A stretch of DNA of 64,000 bases. It comes from Leuconostoc pseudomesenteroides KCTC 3652 (GTDB lineage: Bacteria; Bacillota; Bacilli; Lactobacillales; Lactobacillaceae). The first letter of the stretch is position 1, and each line of letters begins with the position of its first letter. The notes beneath the pieces were generated by a model. It was not told where the DNA came from. It saw only the letters and a list, made by a program, of their open reading frames with translations, and made no database searches. Shown piece after piece: positions 17,886-27,971 of the stretch. A program made the position numbers and the translations under genes. The stretch covers positions 1 through 64,000 of the forward strand of contig NZ_BMBP01000011.1 of NCBI RefSeq assembly GCF_014634745.1, given 5' to 3'.

Positions 17886-17890
17886 TACCA

Positions 17891-19459
17891 TTATGAAGGA
17901 TTATTGCCACCTGTTTTGATCAGAATTGCAGCGAGAACACCACCAATAATCAACAGAATCGCATCCAAACGTGTAACATTGATGAAACCATAATCAAATG
18001 CTTGTCGAACAGCTAATTCTAACTCATGAGCATAAGGTGTAGCTAAAACACGCTTGCTAGTAATAATTGCATGACCAGAAAACGGTCCTGCCTCAACCAA
18101 GACTTTGTGTAATGCCGTGATGATAGCATTCGGTACATGACTTAAAGTAACAAAATGATGTGTCAACCCTGTTTGATAGCCATCGGCCAATCGCAATCCT
18201 TGGAACACCACACCAAAACTAACCCCAACTTGCATGAAAGTCGAAATCATGCCCGAAGCCATTCCCATTTGATAAGGTTGGACCGACGACATCGCCGCTG
18301 TTGTCATTGGCGGATTTATCGAGCCACCTCCGATACCAATAATAATAAATGCAGGCCAGAAATCAGCAAATGTCGCTGTCTCGCTCGTCAATGCGCTCAA
18401 GGTAAACAAGCCAATTCCTATAAAGAAGGCTGAAAATGCCAGCATATAGCCATGTCGTAAACGATTTGTCAACATACCAGCGATTGGTCCTAAAATCAGT
18501 GAGAAACCTGATATAGTTGCTTGACGCAACCCAGTTTGCCAAGCTGTATAGCCGACATAGTTTTGCATAAAGGTAGAAAGGTAAGCAAAAAAGCCATACA
18601 AACCAGCACCCAAGAAAAATGCAATAATAACTGCACCTGTAAATGAAGATGATTTGAACATGCTCAAATCCATCATGGGATTTTTAGCAGTCTTTTGTCG
18701 CCAAATGAACAATGCAAACAAGATAACAGCTGCTGCCAAGTAGCCAGCCACTTGAAGCTCACCCCAACCCCAATTAGTGTGCATTTCCTTTTGAACCAAG
18801 CCAAAAACCAAAGAAAAAATTGTCCCAGCAGATAACAGCATACCCAAAAAATCGACTCGGCCACTAGCATGATGGACCTGTTTGTTAGAAATGAAAAGCC
18901 ATGCCAAAATCAATGTTACGACGCCAACCGGCAAATTAATTGTGAAAATAGATTGCCATGAAAACGCATCAACAAGCCAACCACCTAACAGTGGACCCGA
19001 AGCAGTTGAAAGACCAATAATTGAGCTCAAAATGCCCAAAGCAATACCACGCTCTTTGCCATCAAAACTTGTGCCAATTAAAGCAAATGATAGTGACATG
19101 AGTGCAGATCCACCAATAGCTTGGATTGCACGGAAAATATGTAACATGCCAATGGTCGTTGATGCAGCATCAAGCCCAGAACCAATCGTGAAGATAACTA
19201 GTCCAATCATAAACATCAATTTGCGACCGTATAAATCACCCAGTTTTGCCCAAATTAACAACAAGACTGAAAAAACAATTGTATAAGAGGAAATGACCCA
19301 TTGTAAATCAGAATATGATGCATTCAAACTCGTTTGAATGCTAGGTAAAGCAACATTGACAACTGTCGTGTCAATCAAAGCCATAAACACCCCAAGTGAA
19401 ATTGCAATTAACGCTAACCAGCGCTTAGGGTTTGTTTTTTCGTGTCCTGAATTTTGCAT
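17891..19459 (-). CDS. DHA2-family MFS drug/proton antiporter
   Basis: 522 aa with about 14 transmembrane helices, typical of the EmrB/QacA (DHA2) subgroup. The N-terminal LIDTTVVNVALPSIQ is the family's TM1 motif (motif D1), and WAKLGDLYGRKLMF is the loop 2-3 motif A. Motif C is visible near GLSTASGPLLGGWLV. It probably exports toxic amphiphilic compounds using the proton gradient; the substrates are not predictable. Its ATG overlaps the stop of the PadR-type regulator gene, so the pump is coupled to its presumed repressor. Confidence 0.9.
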   Translation of the reverse strand: MQNSGHEKTNPKRWLALIAISLGVFMALIDTTVVNVALPSIQTSLNASYSDLQWVISSYTIVFSVLLLIWAKLGDLYGRKLMFMIGLVIFTIGSGLDAASTTIGMLHIFRAIQAIGGSALMSLSFALIGTSFDGKERGIALGILSSIIGLSTASGPLLGGWLVDAFSWQSIFTINLPVGVVTLILAWLFISNKQVHHASGRVDFLGMLLSAGTIFSLVFGLVQKEMHTNWGWGELQVAGYLAAAVILFALFIWRQKTAKNPMMDLSMFKSSSFTGAVIIAFFLGAGLYGFFAYLSTFMQNYVGYTAWQTGLRQATISGFSLILGPIAGMLTNRLRHGYMLAFSAFFIGIGLFTLSALTSETATFADFWPAFIIIGIGGGSINPPMTTAAMSSVQPYQMGMASGMISTFMQVGVSFGVVFQGLRLADGYQTGLTHHFVTLSHVPNAIITALHKVLVEAGPFSGHAIITSKRVLATPYAHELELAVRQAFDYGFINVTRLDAILLIIGGVLAAILIKTGGNNPS

Positions 19460-19980
19460 TATTCTAACTCACTTTCAATCTTGTCGACATATTCTAAATA
19501 TGTGTTGGCTAAATCAATTTGCAACTGATTCAATCTTCGCGCAGAGGGCAAAAAAGAGGCGCCTGCATGTCGACTTTCTAAATCAGCCAAATGATCCTTG
19601 TAACCATCACGTTGCGCTAATTTTTCCGAACGAAAATCATTGATGATTTGATGTGCCAATTGTTCATCAACCAATTCCAAGCCAGATAATTTAAATAAAT
19701 AAACATCGTCTAAATGCGCATTTTGTTGTACTGGCGCTTTCATTAATTCATCAAAACGAGCTCTCCCAGCGGACGTGACATGTATTTTTTTCTTGCCACG
19801 CCAATCAAGATCATCTGTCATCACAATTGTTCCAGCAGCTTTCATCTTGTCCAGCAAGGGATACAAAACACCAAAACTAACTTTTCGATGAGCGCCCAAA
19901 ATATTTTCCAAGACAAAACGTAATTTATATGCTGAGCGGTCCGTGAATAGCAACTGACCTAAAATATATAGTTCATACAT
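19459..19980 (-). CDS. PadR-family transcriptional regulator
   Basis: 173 aa. The N-terminal winged helix of the PadR family (about residues 1-75, with YELYILGQLLF and GVLYPLLDKM) is followed by a C-terminal Vir_act_alpha_C-type helical dimerisation region. PadR proteins repress operons, often drug pumps, and are relieved by the pump's substrate. It overlaps the MFS gene by one base, and its own promoter is covered by a striking double palindrome (19993-20043). Autoregulation and pump control are therefore strongly suggested. The start follows AGGGG. Confidence 0.9.
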   Translation of the reverse strand: MYELYILGQLLFTDRSAYKLRFVLENILGAHRKVSFGVLYPLLDKMKAAGTIVMTDDLDWRGKKKIHVTSAGRARFDELMKAPVQQNAHLDDVYLFKLSGLELVDEQLAHQIINDFRSEKLAQRDGYKDHLADLESRHAGASFLPSARRLNQLQIDLANTYLEYVDKIESELE

Positions 19981-19992
19981 AAAGCACCCCTT

Positions 19993-20050
19993 GTGTATCT
20001 AATAGATATATCCATTCCAATATATTATATCTATTAGATACACTTGTCAA
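19993..20050 (-). promoter_or_regulatory. Promoter with PadR-type double operator
   Basis: A consensus promoter, TTGACA (20045-20050), 17 bases, TAATAT (20022-20027), lies on the minus strand. A perfect 18-base inverted repeat covers it (19993-20010 and 20026-20043, 15-base spacing). Each arm is itself a near-palindrome ATCTA-N-TAGAT. One arm fills the spacer and the other lies at the start of the transcript. This is very probably the operator for the PadR regulator; binding is inferred. Confidence 0.8.
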
Positions 20051-20063
20051 GTTTTTTTCAAAT

Positions 20064-20089
20064 AAAAAAACAACCCCATTACGGGTTGC
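20064..20089 (-). terminator. Intrinsic terminator after groEL
   Basis: A CAACCC/GGGTTG stem is followed on the minus strand by a run of seven T. It lies 15 bases past the groEL stop codon. Confidence 0.8.
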
Positions 20090-20103
20090 TGTTAAATATG
20101 TCC

Positions 20104-21723
<1,620 letters not shown>

Positions 21724-21748
21724 TTAACTATCTCCTTTGATTTGATTA

Positions 21749-22033
21749 TTATTCAACGATTGCAACAATGTCTTTTTCATGAAGTGACAAGTAATCTTGT
21801 CCTTCAAATGACACTTCTTGCCCTGCATACTTATCAAACAAGACTTCATCGCCTACTTTAACTGTCAAATCGCGAATTGTGCCATCATTCAAGACATAAC
21901 CCGTTCCCGCAGCTACAACTTTGCCAGTAACAGGCTTGTCTTTAGCATTACTTGCCAACACAATCCCACCGACAGTTTGTTCTGCAGCTTCCGTTACTTC
22001 AATAATCACACGATCACCTAATGGCTTCAACAT
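21749..22033 (-). CDS. groES: Co-chaperonin GroES (Hsp10)
   Basis: 94 aa. Heptameric lid of GroEL. The protein starts [13 protein letters not shown], and the mobile loop region is [17 protein letters not shown]. The ATG at 22033 follows GGAGG; an upstream in-frame ATG at 22069 would lie inside the CIRCE operator and is rejected. First gene of the groESL operon. Confidence 0.97.
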   Translation of the reverse strand: MLKPLGDRVIIEVTEAAEQTVGGIVLASNAKDKPVTGKVVAAGTGYVLNDGTIRDLTVKVGDEVLFDKYAGQEVSFEGQDYLSLHEKDIVAIVE

Positions 22034-22062
22034 GGATTCATACCTCCGAGATTTTTTTCGCT

Positions 22063-22089
22063 TTAGCACTCTATATATGTGAGTGCTAA
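22063..22089. promoter_or_regulatory. CIRCE operator (HrcA site) of groESL
   Basis: A perfect TTAGCACTC, nine bases, GAGTGCTAA. This is the full consensus inverted repeat bound by the heat-shock repressor HrcA, placed between the promoter and groES. Confidence 0.97.
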
Positions 22090-22100
22090 CTACAACTATT

Positions 22101-22128
22101 AGTATATCACGCTGGTTGCAAATGTCAA
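22101..22128 (-). promoter_or_regulatory. groESL promoter
   Basis: -35 TTGACA (22123-22128), a 16-base spacer and -10 TATACT (22101-22106), immediately upstream of the CIRCE element. Confidence 0.8.
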
Positions 22129-22173
22129 CATTTTTTGATTGAAAATATCAAAATTCAACGTCTATTTTTAAAT

Positions 22174-22208
22174 AAAAAACTCGTCGGTCTTTTTATCACC
22201 CACGAGTT
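22174..22208 (-). terminator. Terminator overlapping the DMT transporter 3' end
   Basis: AACTCGT/ACGAGTT arms (about 22178-22184 and 22202-22208) with a minus-strand T run. The stop codon of the transporter gene (22196-22198) falls in the loop. Confidence 0.65.
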
Positions 22209-23113
22209 ATGATTCTATTGGTAAATATTTTTTTGAGCGGTAAACTAATCAACAAAATCGTTGACAAAATGAGTAAAATGCCAATCAACTGCAAGCTTCT
22301 CAAGTGAGTCCCTAGTAATGTCACCGACAAGGTCGTTGCTACTAACGGTTCAATCGTGCCCAGCAAACTAGCAGACGATGGTTTTAGACCTGCTAGGCTC
22401 ATGACGTACAGTGCATACGGTATCAACGTTCCAAATAAAACAATTGCGAGAACAATCCAGAAATCTTGCCAGTCAACAGCCCTCGAAATATGCCACACTG
22501 GATGTATGAAATTAGCGACCAGTCCACCTATTAATAATCCCCAACCCACAATAACTAAAGGTGGGGTTTGATGTAACAGCGGTTTTGGGATCAAGGTATA
22601 CCCTACCAAACCAAACGCTGATATAATACCCCAATAAAGTGCTCTTGGATTGATTTTCAGATGGTTAATGTCACCATTAGTTACTAACAAGAAGACACCC
22701 AATAATGCCAAAACAATCGCAACAAACTCAACGCGCGATGGCCACCGTTTACTAAATATACTCATCAACACAACAATGATCGCCGGTCCGAGTGATTGCA
22801 ACACTGTTGCTGTGGCTGCATCCCCATAATAAACCGACAAAAAGAAACTTGATTGCGCCAGCAAAACACCAAAAAGACCAAACAAAATGATCAAAAATGC
22901 TGTGTTTTTATGCCGCCAAACCGAAAAAACAGCCTCTTTAGTAAAGAAAGTCAGCACACAAAGTAAAATCGCACCTGCACACAACATTCTAACGCCCACT
23001 AGCCATTCTGGTGCCACCGTCGCTTGTCGAAATAAAATACTAGCCAGTATGCCACTAATACCAAATAAAGTTGCACTGATAATACCACAAATTATACATT
23101 TAAAAGATGACAT
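22196..23113 (-). CDS. EamA-type drug/metabolite transporter (DMT)
   Basis: 305 aa with ten predicted transmembrane helices in two EamA halves. The first starts at GIISATLFGISGILAS and the second near IISAFGLVGYTLIPKP. Members export amino acids or other metabolites; the substrate is unknown here. I chose the ATG at 23113, preceded by GAGGG; an in-frame TTG at 23134 would add seven residues. It is monocistronic, between groESL and an acetyltransferase gene. Confidence 0.87.
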   Translation of the reverse strand: MSSFKCIICGIISATLFGISGILASILFRQATVAPEWLVGVRMLCAGAILLCVLTFFTKEAVFSVWRHKNTAFLIILFGLFGVLLAQSSFFLSVYYGDAATATVLQSLGPAIIVVLMSIFSKRWPSRVEFVAIVLALLGVFLLVTNGDINHLKINPRALYWGIISAFGLVGYTLIPKPLLHQTPPLVIVGWGLLIGGLVANFIHPVWHISRAVDWQDFWIVLAIVLFGTLIPYALYVMSLAGLKPSSASLLGTIEPLVATTLSVTLLGTHLRSLQLIGILLILSTILLISLPLKKIFTNRIITRG

Positions 23114-23223
23114 ATCATGACCCTCAATCCCCAAATTAAAAAATTCACACGTGATTTTATATTATCACATTTTTTATTAAGATTGCAGTATCAATGATAA
23201 AAATGTCATTTTATGGTCAACAG

Positions 23224-23679
23224 TTATGAAATTAGTTGACAAGTTAATGTTAGTGACCGTTGCGCCGATAACATATCAAAACCATTATGCCGATAAAATT
23301 TTTCAGCCGGCGTATGACTTTCTGTCTCTAAAATAATGGCAGGAATATCATTTTTTATCAAATCATTTTTGATTGAAGCGAGTAATTCAGTTCCAACGCC
23401 TTGTCCTTGATAGTTCGCATCAACAAAAAAATTATCCAACTGATATTCAACACCCAAATGCCAAGGTTTCACATACCCTAGTGCCATGGCTATGATATGG
23501 TCAGATTTTTTATAAACATAGCAGCGATTAGTATTCATTTGTAAAAGACGTGTGATATAGCGAAAAATATCGTCATAGTCATTCTGCTCACACCAAGGTG
23601 CCTTCGAAAATACGTCAATATATAACGTTGTTGCTTGTGCAATGTCGTCAGTAGTCAAAAATGTAATTTCGGGTTTCAT
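23224..23679 (-). CDS. GNAT-family N-acetyltransferase
   Basis: 151 aa single GNAT domain. The acetyl-CoA-binding motif A is seen as VDANYQGQGVGTELLASI (the R/QxxGxG/A pattern), and motif B as ILETESHTPAEKFYRHNGF. It transfers an acetyl group from acetyl-CoA to an amine; the acceptor is unknown. The start follows GAGGAAAAAA. It appears to be a single-gene unit. Confidence 0.88.
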   Translation of the reverse strand: MKPEITFLTTDDIAQATTLYIDVFSKAPWCEQNDYDDIFRYITRLLQMNTNRCYVYKKSDHIIAMALGYVKPWHLGVEYQLDNFFVDANYQGQGVGTELLASIKNDLIKNDIPAIILETESHTPAEKFYRHNGFDMLSAQRSLTLTCQLIS

Positions 23680-23721
23680 AATGTTTTTTCCTCATTAAAC
23701 ATCTTAGCATATTCATAAAAA

Positions 23722-23750
23722 AACAAAAAAGACATGAATGGCTAATTCAT
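23722..23750 (-). terminator. Weak terminator after yitT-like gene
   Basis: A six-base-pair ATGAAT/ATTCAT stem (23734-23739, 23745-23750) is followed on the minus strand by a long T-rich tail. It lies right after the YitT gene stop. Confidence 0.5.
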
Positions 23751-23754
23751 ACCT

Positions 23755-24588
23755 TTAAAGAAATGTACCGCCATGCGCTTCACTAATGTCATACGCAATT
23801 GTGAACGCCTCGGGATCAACCTCGTGAATGCCTCGTAGAAAATGATTGTATTCTTGATTGTCCAAGACAACCATCAACATTTCTCGGCCATCACCCATGT
23901 AACCGCCTCTAACATCCATAATCGTAAAACCCTTGTCCCCATCTAGCAAATACTGTTTTAATTCGTCAATTCGCTCATTAGTCGTAATATAAACCATTTT
24001 GCGTCGGTCTAAACCTGTCTCAATATAATTCATCACAAACGCCGTGATTACCAATGAAAACAATGCTAAAATAAGCGCTTCAAGCCCTTGCGTCACTAAA
24101 TTACCTAATGACACTACTGTATCAATTGCTAGTAAAGACAAGGCTGGTGTAATACGAAAGTATTTTTTTAGAATCATCGGTGGAACAGCTGTACCGCCAC
24201 TCGAAGCATCAATACGATACAAAAGTGCGACACCAACAGCAAAAATACTGCCACCAACCAAAACAGCTAAGGTACGATCTGTTAGAATTTGAAAACTAGG
24301 TGTAATTTTCAGTAAAACAGGTAATAAAAAACTGCCCAACGCAATGCGGGCTGTGGTGCCACGATCCAAAAAGATTGCCGCCAAAACAATCATGATCATA
24401 TTAACTACTAATACCGTAATGGCACGATCGACGCCGGTTAATTCATTGACCAAAATAGCAAAACCTGTGGCGCCACCTGCAGCAACCTTTGCCGGCGCGT
24501 AGAAGAAGTTAATGCTAACAGCCACAATTTCTAAGGCTAGAATAATCGTAAAATATCGTATAATTTGACTTTTTTGTAATTGCTTCAT
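23755..24588 (-). CDS. YitT family membrane protein
   Basis: 277 aa. About five N-terminal hydrophobic helices (YitT_membrane) are followed by a cytoplasmic DUF2179 domain (about residues 195-275, with MVYITTNERIDELKQYL and TIMDVRGGYMG). The function is not established for the family. It lies 19 bases after the DUF956 gene, so it may be the last gene of the mannose PTS transcript. The start follows a GTAGGA site. Confidence 0.85.
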   Translation of the reverse strand: MKQLQKSQIIRYFTIILALEIVAVSINFFYAPAKVAAGGATGFAILVNELTGVDRAITVLVVNMIMIVLAAIFLDRGTTARIALGSFLLPVLLKITPSFQILTDRTLAVLVGGSIFAVGVALLYRIDASSGGTAVPPMILKKYFRITPALSLLAIDTVVSLGNLVTQGLEALILALFSLVITAFVMNYIETGLDRRKMVYITTNERIDELKQYLLDGDKGFTIMDVRGGYMGDGREMLMVVLDNQEYNHFLRGIHEVDPEAFTIAYDISEAHGGTFL

Positions 24589-24607
24589 CTAGTGTCCTAC
24601 TGACGTC

Positions 24608-24976
24608 TTAAGCGTCCTTTTGTTTCTTAAAGCGCGCCAACACACTGCGCCACAGCGTCGGCTGGCGCAACACTTTTTCATCTCCAAGATGTTCTCGCAT
24701 AATTTTAAGTACTTTGCCAGATTCTTTTGCGGAAAAATCAAAATTTCCACTGTCAGTGGTTACCCTGAAACGACGCCCTATGTGTGTCTTGCTGACTTGT
24801 GCATAAACAGCCTTAACATTGGCCCATGGAATTTGGATGTAATCAGCGACATTATTTTCATTAAAAAATTCGAAAGCTTGATCGCCAATTAAAAAGTGTC
24901 CGTACTTTGCACCCATACCTAGATACGAAATACCCTGAGTTGTTAATTCTGCTGTCTTGTTTAAAGATTGTACCAT
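24608..24976 (-). CDS. DUF956 family protein (ManO-like)
   Basis: 122 aa soluble protein of the DUF956 family. It is almost always found just downstream of mannose-class PTS genes in lactic acid bacteria, where it has been called ManO. The role is probably regulatory and is not proven. A beta-rich core (FRVTTDSGNFDFSAKESGKVL) looks PH-like. It follows the IID gene across a hairpin (25002-25040). GGAGTAGATT precedes the ATG. Confidence 0.85.
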   Translation of the reverse strand: MVQSLNKTAELTTQGISYLGMGAKYGHFLIGDQAFEFFNENNVADYIQIPWANVKAVYAQVSKTHIGRRFRVTTDSGNFDFSAKESGKVLKIMREHLGDEKVLRQPTLWRSVLARFKKQKDA

Positions 24977-25001
24977 AATCTACTCCATTAAACGTATGTA
25001 C

Positions 25002-25040
25002 TGACAAAAGTGCTCGTCAATAAGGCGAGCACTTTTTGTC
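25002..25040 (-). terminator. Hairpin between the IID gene and DUF956
   Basis: An 11-base perfect stem AAAAGTGCTCG/CGAGCACTTTT is extended by GAC/GTC with a one-base bulge. The minus-strand tail is only four T, so it may be a partial terminator or an mRNA-stabilising 3' structure that lowers DUF956 and yitT expression relative to the PTS. Confidence 0.6.
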
Positions 25041-25047
25041 AAAATTT

Positions 25048-25965
25048 TTACATGATGTGGAAGGCATGCATTGCGATACCAAAGATAAAGATACCAATGA
25101 TCATCACGATTGGTGATACCTTTTTCTTCAACAACCACATTGCCAAGAATGTCAACAGCAATCCCATCAATCCAGGAATCAAACTATCTAAATTGGCTTG
25201 CAACGTGTTAGGGACAACCTTTGTCAATGACAAACCTGACGCTTGTTCACCTAAAATCTTTTGCAACTGCTCACCAGAGACTGGTCCGTTAGGGAAGTTG
25301 ATATAAGCGCCTTTTGCTAACTTCTTAGCAGGCAATTCTAGGATAAACTTAATTGATACCCAACGTTCAACCAAAACAGCCAAGATGAACATACCAAGAA
25401 TCGAAGCACCCTTAGTGATGTCTTTCAACAAACCACCAGACAAATCTTGTGTAATAGCACTTCCAGCTTTGTAACCAAATTCTTGTGTATACCACAAGAA
25501 TGCCATACGAATAACGTTCCACAAAACGAAGAATAAGATGGGACCAAGGATATTACCAGTCATGGCAAGTGAAGCACCTAAGGCACCCAGGATTGGTCGT
25601 ACAGTAAACCAGAAGACTGGATCACCAATTCCGGCCAAAGGTCCCATCATACCAACCTTAACACCTTGAATCGCAGTATCATCAATTGGCGCACCATTGG
25701 CACGTTCTTCTTCCAATGCCAATGTCACACCAATGATTGGTGAAGCAACATAGGGATGTGTATTAAAGAATTCCAAGTGTCGCTTCAATGCGCTGGCACG
25801 GTCCTCTTTTGACTTATATAATTTTTTAATCGCTGGAATCATGGCGTAAGCCCAACCAACGTTTTGCATACGTTCGTAGTTCCATGAACCTTGCAAGAAC
25901 TGTGAGCGCCAAGCAACTGACAAACGATCTTTTTGCGTTAATTCAATTTTTTCTGCAGCCATCAT
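25048..25965 (-). CDS. manZ: Mannose-class PTS component IID
   Basis: 305 aa membrane component that forms, with IIC, the translocation channel of the mannose/glucose phosphotransferase system. The family signature around FLQGSWNYERMQNVGWAYAMIP and the membrane segment GMMGPLAGIGDPVFWF are present. A soluble N-terminal half precedes hydrophobic helices towards the C-terminus. It follows the IIC gene by 11 bases. In many Gram-positives IIC/IID also act as receptors for class IIa bacteriocins. Confidence 0.95.
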   Translation of the reverse strand: MMAAEKIELTQKDRLSVAWRSQFLQGSWNYERMQNVGWAYAMIPAIKKLYKSKEDRASALKRHLEFFNTHPYVASPIIGVTLALEEERANGAPIDDTAIQGVKVGMMGPLAGIGDPVFWFTVRPILGALGASLAMTGNILGPILFFVLWNVIRMAFLWYTQEFGYKAGSAITQDLSGGLLKDITKGASILGMFILAVLVERWVSIKFILELPAKKLAKGAYINFPNGPVSGEQLQKILGEQASGLSLTKVVPNTLQANLDSLIPGLMGLLLTFLAMWLLKKKVSPIVMIIGIFIFGIAMHAFHIM

Positions 25966-25976
25966 GTTGCTCCCTT

Positions 25977-26789
25977 CTAGTACTCGTTCAAGATGTCGCC
26001 GACTGGGTCACCGCCATTCGAACCACCGCCATTTGAACCGCCACCGTTACCACCCATCTTTGATAGGTTGATGTAAATCAAAGCAATGGCAACACCAATG
26101 GCACCAAGAGCAATCAAAGTCAATTGACTAACCGCAGCCAACGCGAAACCAATAGCGAAGAATGGCCAAACTTCACGCGTAGCCATCATGTTGATTACCA
26201 AAGCATAACCAACGGCAACAACCATACCACCACCAATGGCCATACCACCAGTTAGCCATTCGGGCATTGATGTCAAAGCGCTCTTAACGGCTGCGGCAGG
26301 CACAGCGATCAAAATTGCGGCAGGAATAGCAATACGCAATCCCTGTAATAGCAAACCAAACAAGTGAAGACTTTCAATGGTACGGAACTTACCTTCTTTG
26401 GCAGCCGCATCGGCACCATGAGTTAATCCAACGGCAATAGTACGCACGACCATTGTTAGGAACAATCCAGCAACAGCCAATGGAATAGCTGTCGCAACGG
26501 CAACTGATATTCCTGTTCCAGAGAAGTCGCCACCTTTGACCATTATGATCGAAGATGCAACAGAGGCCAAGGCAACATCGGGCGCAACAGCGGCACCGAT
26601 GTTAGCCCATCCAAGCGCGATCATCTGCAAGGTTCCACCTAAGATGATACCGGCTGTTAAATGACCTGTAACCAAACCAATCAAAGTCGCTGATACTAGC
26701 GGCTGATGAATCTGAAATTGATCCAAGATACCTTCCAACCCTGCAAAGAAGGCAATGATTACGACTAAAATTATCGCAATAGTAGACAT
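25977..26789 (-). CDS. manY: Mannose-class PTS component IIC
   Basis: 270 aa, highly hydrophobic, with the EIIC-Man fold (LEGILDQFQIHQPLVSATL and GHLTAGIILGGTLQMIALGW). It forms the sugar channel with IID. The last 20 or so residues are a Gly/Asn/Ser-rich tail, GGNGGGSNGGGSNGGDP, a known kind of extension in lactic acid bacterial IIC proteins. It lies 34 bases downstream of the IIAB gene. Confidence 0.95.
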   Translation of the reverse strand: MSTIAIILVVIIAFFAGLEGILDQFQIHQPLVSATLIGLVTGHLTAGIILGGTLQMIALGWANIGAAVAPDVALASVASSIIMVKGGDFSGTGISVAVATAIPLAVAGLFLTMVVRTIAVGLTHGADAAAKEGKFRTIESLHLFGLLLQGLRIAIPAAILIAVPAAAVKSALTSMPEWLTGGMAIGGGMVVAVGYALVINMMATREVWPFFAIGFALAAVSQLTLIALGAIGVAIALIYINLSKMGGNGGGSNGGGSNGGDPVGDILNEY

Positions 26790-26823
26790 ATTTAGACACC
26801 TTTCTTAATTAAACATTTTAATG

Positions 26824-27771
26824 TTATTTAACATTTGCTTTCTTGATTAAATCAAACAAGTTAGATTTGCTGTCATTTGGTACCTTACGGACATCAAATT
26901 CAACACCTAGATCACGTAACTTTTCGAAAGCAGCAACGTCAGTCTTATCCATTGACAAAACCTTGTTGACCATTGTTTTTCCTTCTGAATGGGCCATAGA
27001 TCCGACGTTAAGTGATTTCAATGGTACGCCGCCTTCAACAGCTCTCAAGACATCTTCAACTGTCTCAAACAAAAGGAAAGCATCAACACCACCAAATCGA
27101 TCGTCCTTGGCAACTTCAATCATTTTACTGATTGGCACAATATTTGCTTTGACACCATTAGGCGCCGCTTGTTGAATAAGACTCTTGCGCAATTCGTCCT
27201 TAGCAACTGCATCAGAAACAACAATGATTCGGTTTGCCTTTGAATCAGGTGTCCAAGCAGTAGCAACCTGACCGTGCAATAAACGTGTATCCAAGCGAGC
27301 CAACTTAATATTAATGTGACCCTCTTTAAGACCAACAGTTGACTTTTCTTTACTTGCAGCTGGTGCAGCTTCTTGGAACTCAGGTACAGACTTAACACCC
27401 TCACGAGCTACCGGCACCAAATACTTAGCCAAATCCGCAGCCTTTGTTTGACTCAAACGCCCACCGTAGGCCTCAATTAGCATTGGCAGGTTTAATCCTG
27501 ACACAATAGCCATTTTATCTGGGTTTTGCTTTTGAATCAGGCTGGCACGATTAAAGGGTGAACCACCCCACAAATCAACCAAGAACAGCACTTCATCATC
27601 ATTGTTAAACTTCGACAATGCTTCTTGATAGTGCTGATCCAAATCATCAGGGCCTTCATTAGGTAGGAATGTCACAACTTCAACGTTTTCTTGCTCACCG
27701 AAAATCATTGATCCTGACATCAAAATGCCTTTTGCAAAGTCCCCATGGCTGGCAATAATCAAATTAACCAT
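26824..27771 (-). CDS. manX: Mannose-class PTS component IIAB
   Basis: 315 aa fusion of IIA and IIB. The IIA domain (about 1-125) has the phosphoryl-accepting His9 in IIASHGDFAKG. An Ala/Glu/Lys-rich linker (about 132-150) leads to the IIB domain with His166 in LDTRLLHGQVATAW. It takes phosphate from HPr and passes it to the incoming hexose. First gene of the operon. Two tandem promoters with cre boxes at their -35 elements lie upstream (27809-27914), so CcpA-mediated carbon control is likely. Confidence 0.96.
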   Translation of the reverse strand: MVNLIIASHGDFAKGILMSGSMIFGEQENVEVVTFLPNEGPDDLDQHYQEALSKFNNDDEVLFLVDLWGGSPFNRASLIQKQNPDKMAIVSGLNLPMLIEAYGGRLSQTKAADLAKYLVPVAREGVKSVPEFQEAAPAASKEKSTVGLKEGHINIKLARLDTRLLHGQVATAWTPDSKANRIIVVSDAVAKDELRKSLIQQAAPNGVKANIVPISKMIEVAKDDRFGGVDAFLLFETVEDVLRAVEGGVPLKSLNVGSMAHSEGKTMVNKVLSMDKTDVAAFEKLRDLGVEFDVRKVPNDSKSNLFDLIKKANVK

Positions 27772-27808
27772 TAGGAAATCTCCTTCTCAATAAATTGTTT
27801 ACTTAATG

Positions 27809-27845
27809 ATTATAGCGAAATGAAACCATTTTGTAAACGCTTACA
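27809..27845 (-). promoter_or_regulatory. Proximal mannose PTS promoter with cre box
   Basis: -10 TATAAT (27809-27814), a 17-base spacer and -35 TTTACA (27832-27837). A consensus cre, TGTAAACGCTTACA (27832-27845), begins exactly at the -35. A seven-base inverted repeat CAATAAC/GTTATTG (27846-27852, 27859-27865) follows just upstream. Confidence 0.75.
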
Positions 27846-27877
27846 CAATAACAATTTAGTTATTGTTTACAAATCAT

Positions 27878-27914
27878 ATTATAATGTATCAGAGCAAAAA
27901 AGTAAACGCTTTCA
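27878..27914 (-). promoter_or_regulatory. Distal mannose PTS promoter with cre box
   Basis: -10 TATAAT (27878-27883), a 17-base spacer and -35 TTTACT (27901-27906). A second cre, AGTAAACGCTTTCA (27901-27914), begins at the -35, as in the proximal promoter. The two units are 69 bases apart. Confidence 0.7.
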
Positions 27915-27971
27915 TATTTGTTTACAAAAAAGTAGAATAACTTTCATAAAATCCTTTCAGCATGTTTACAT

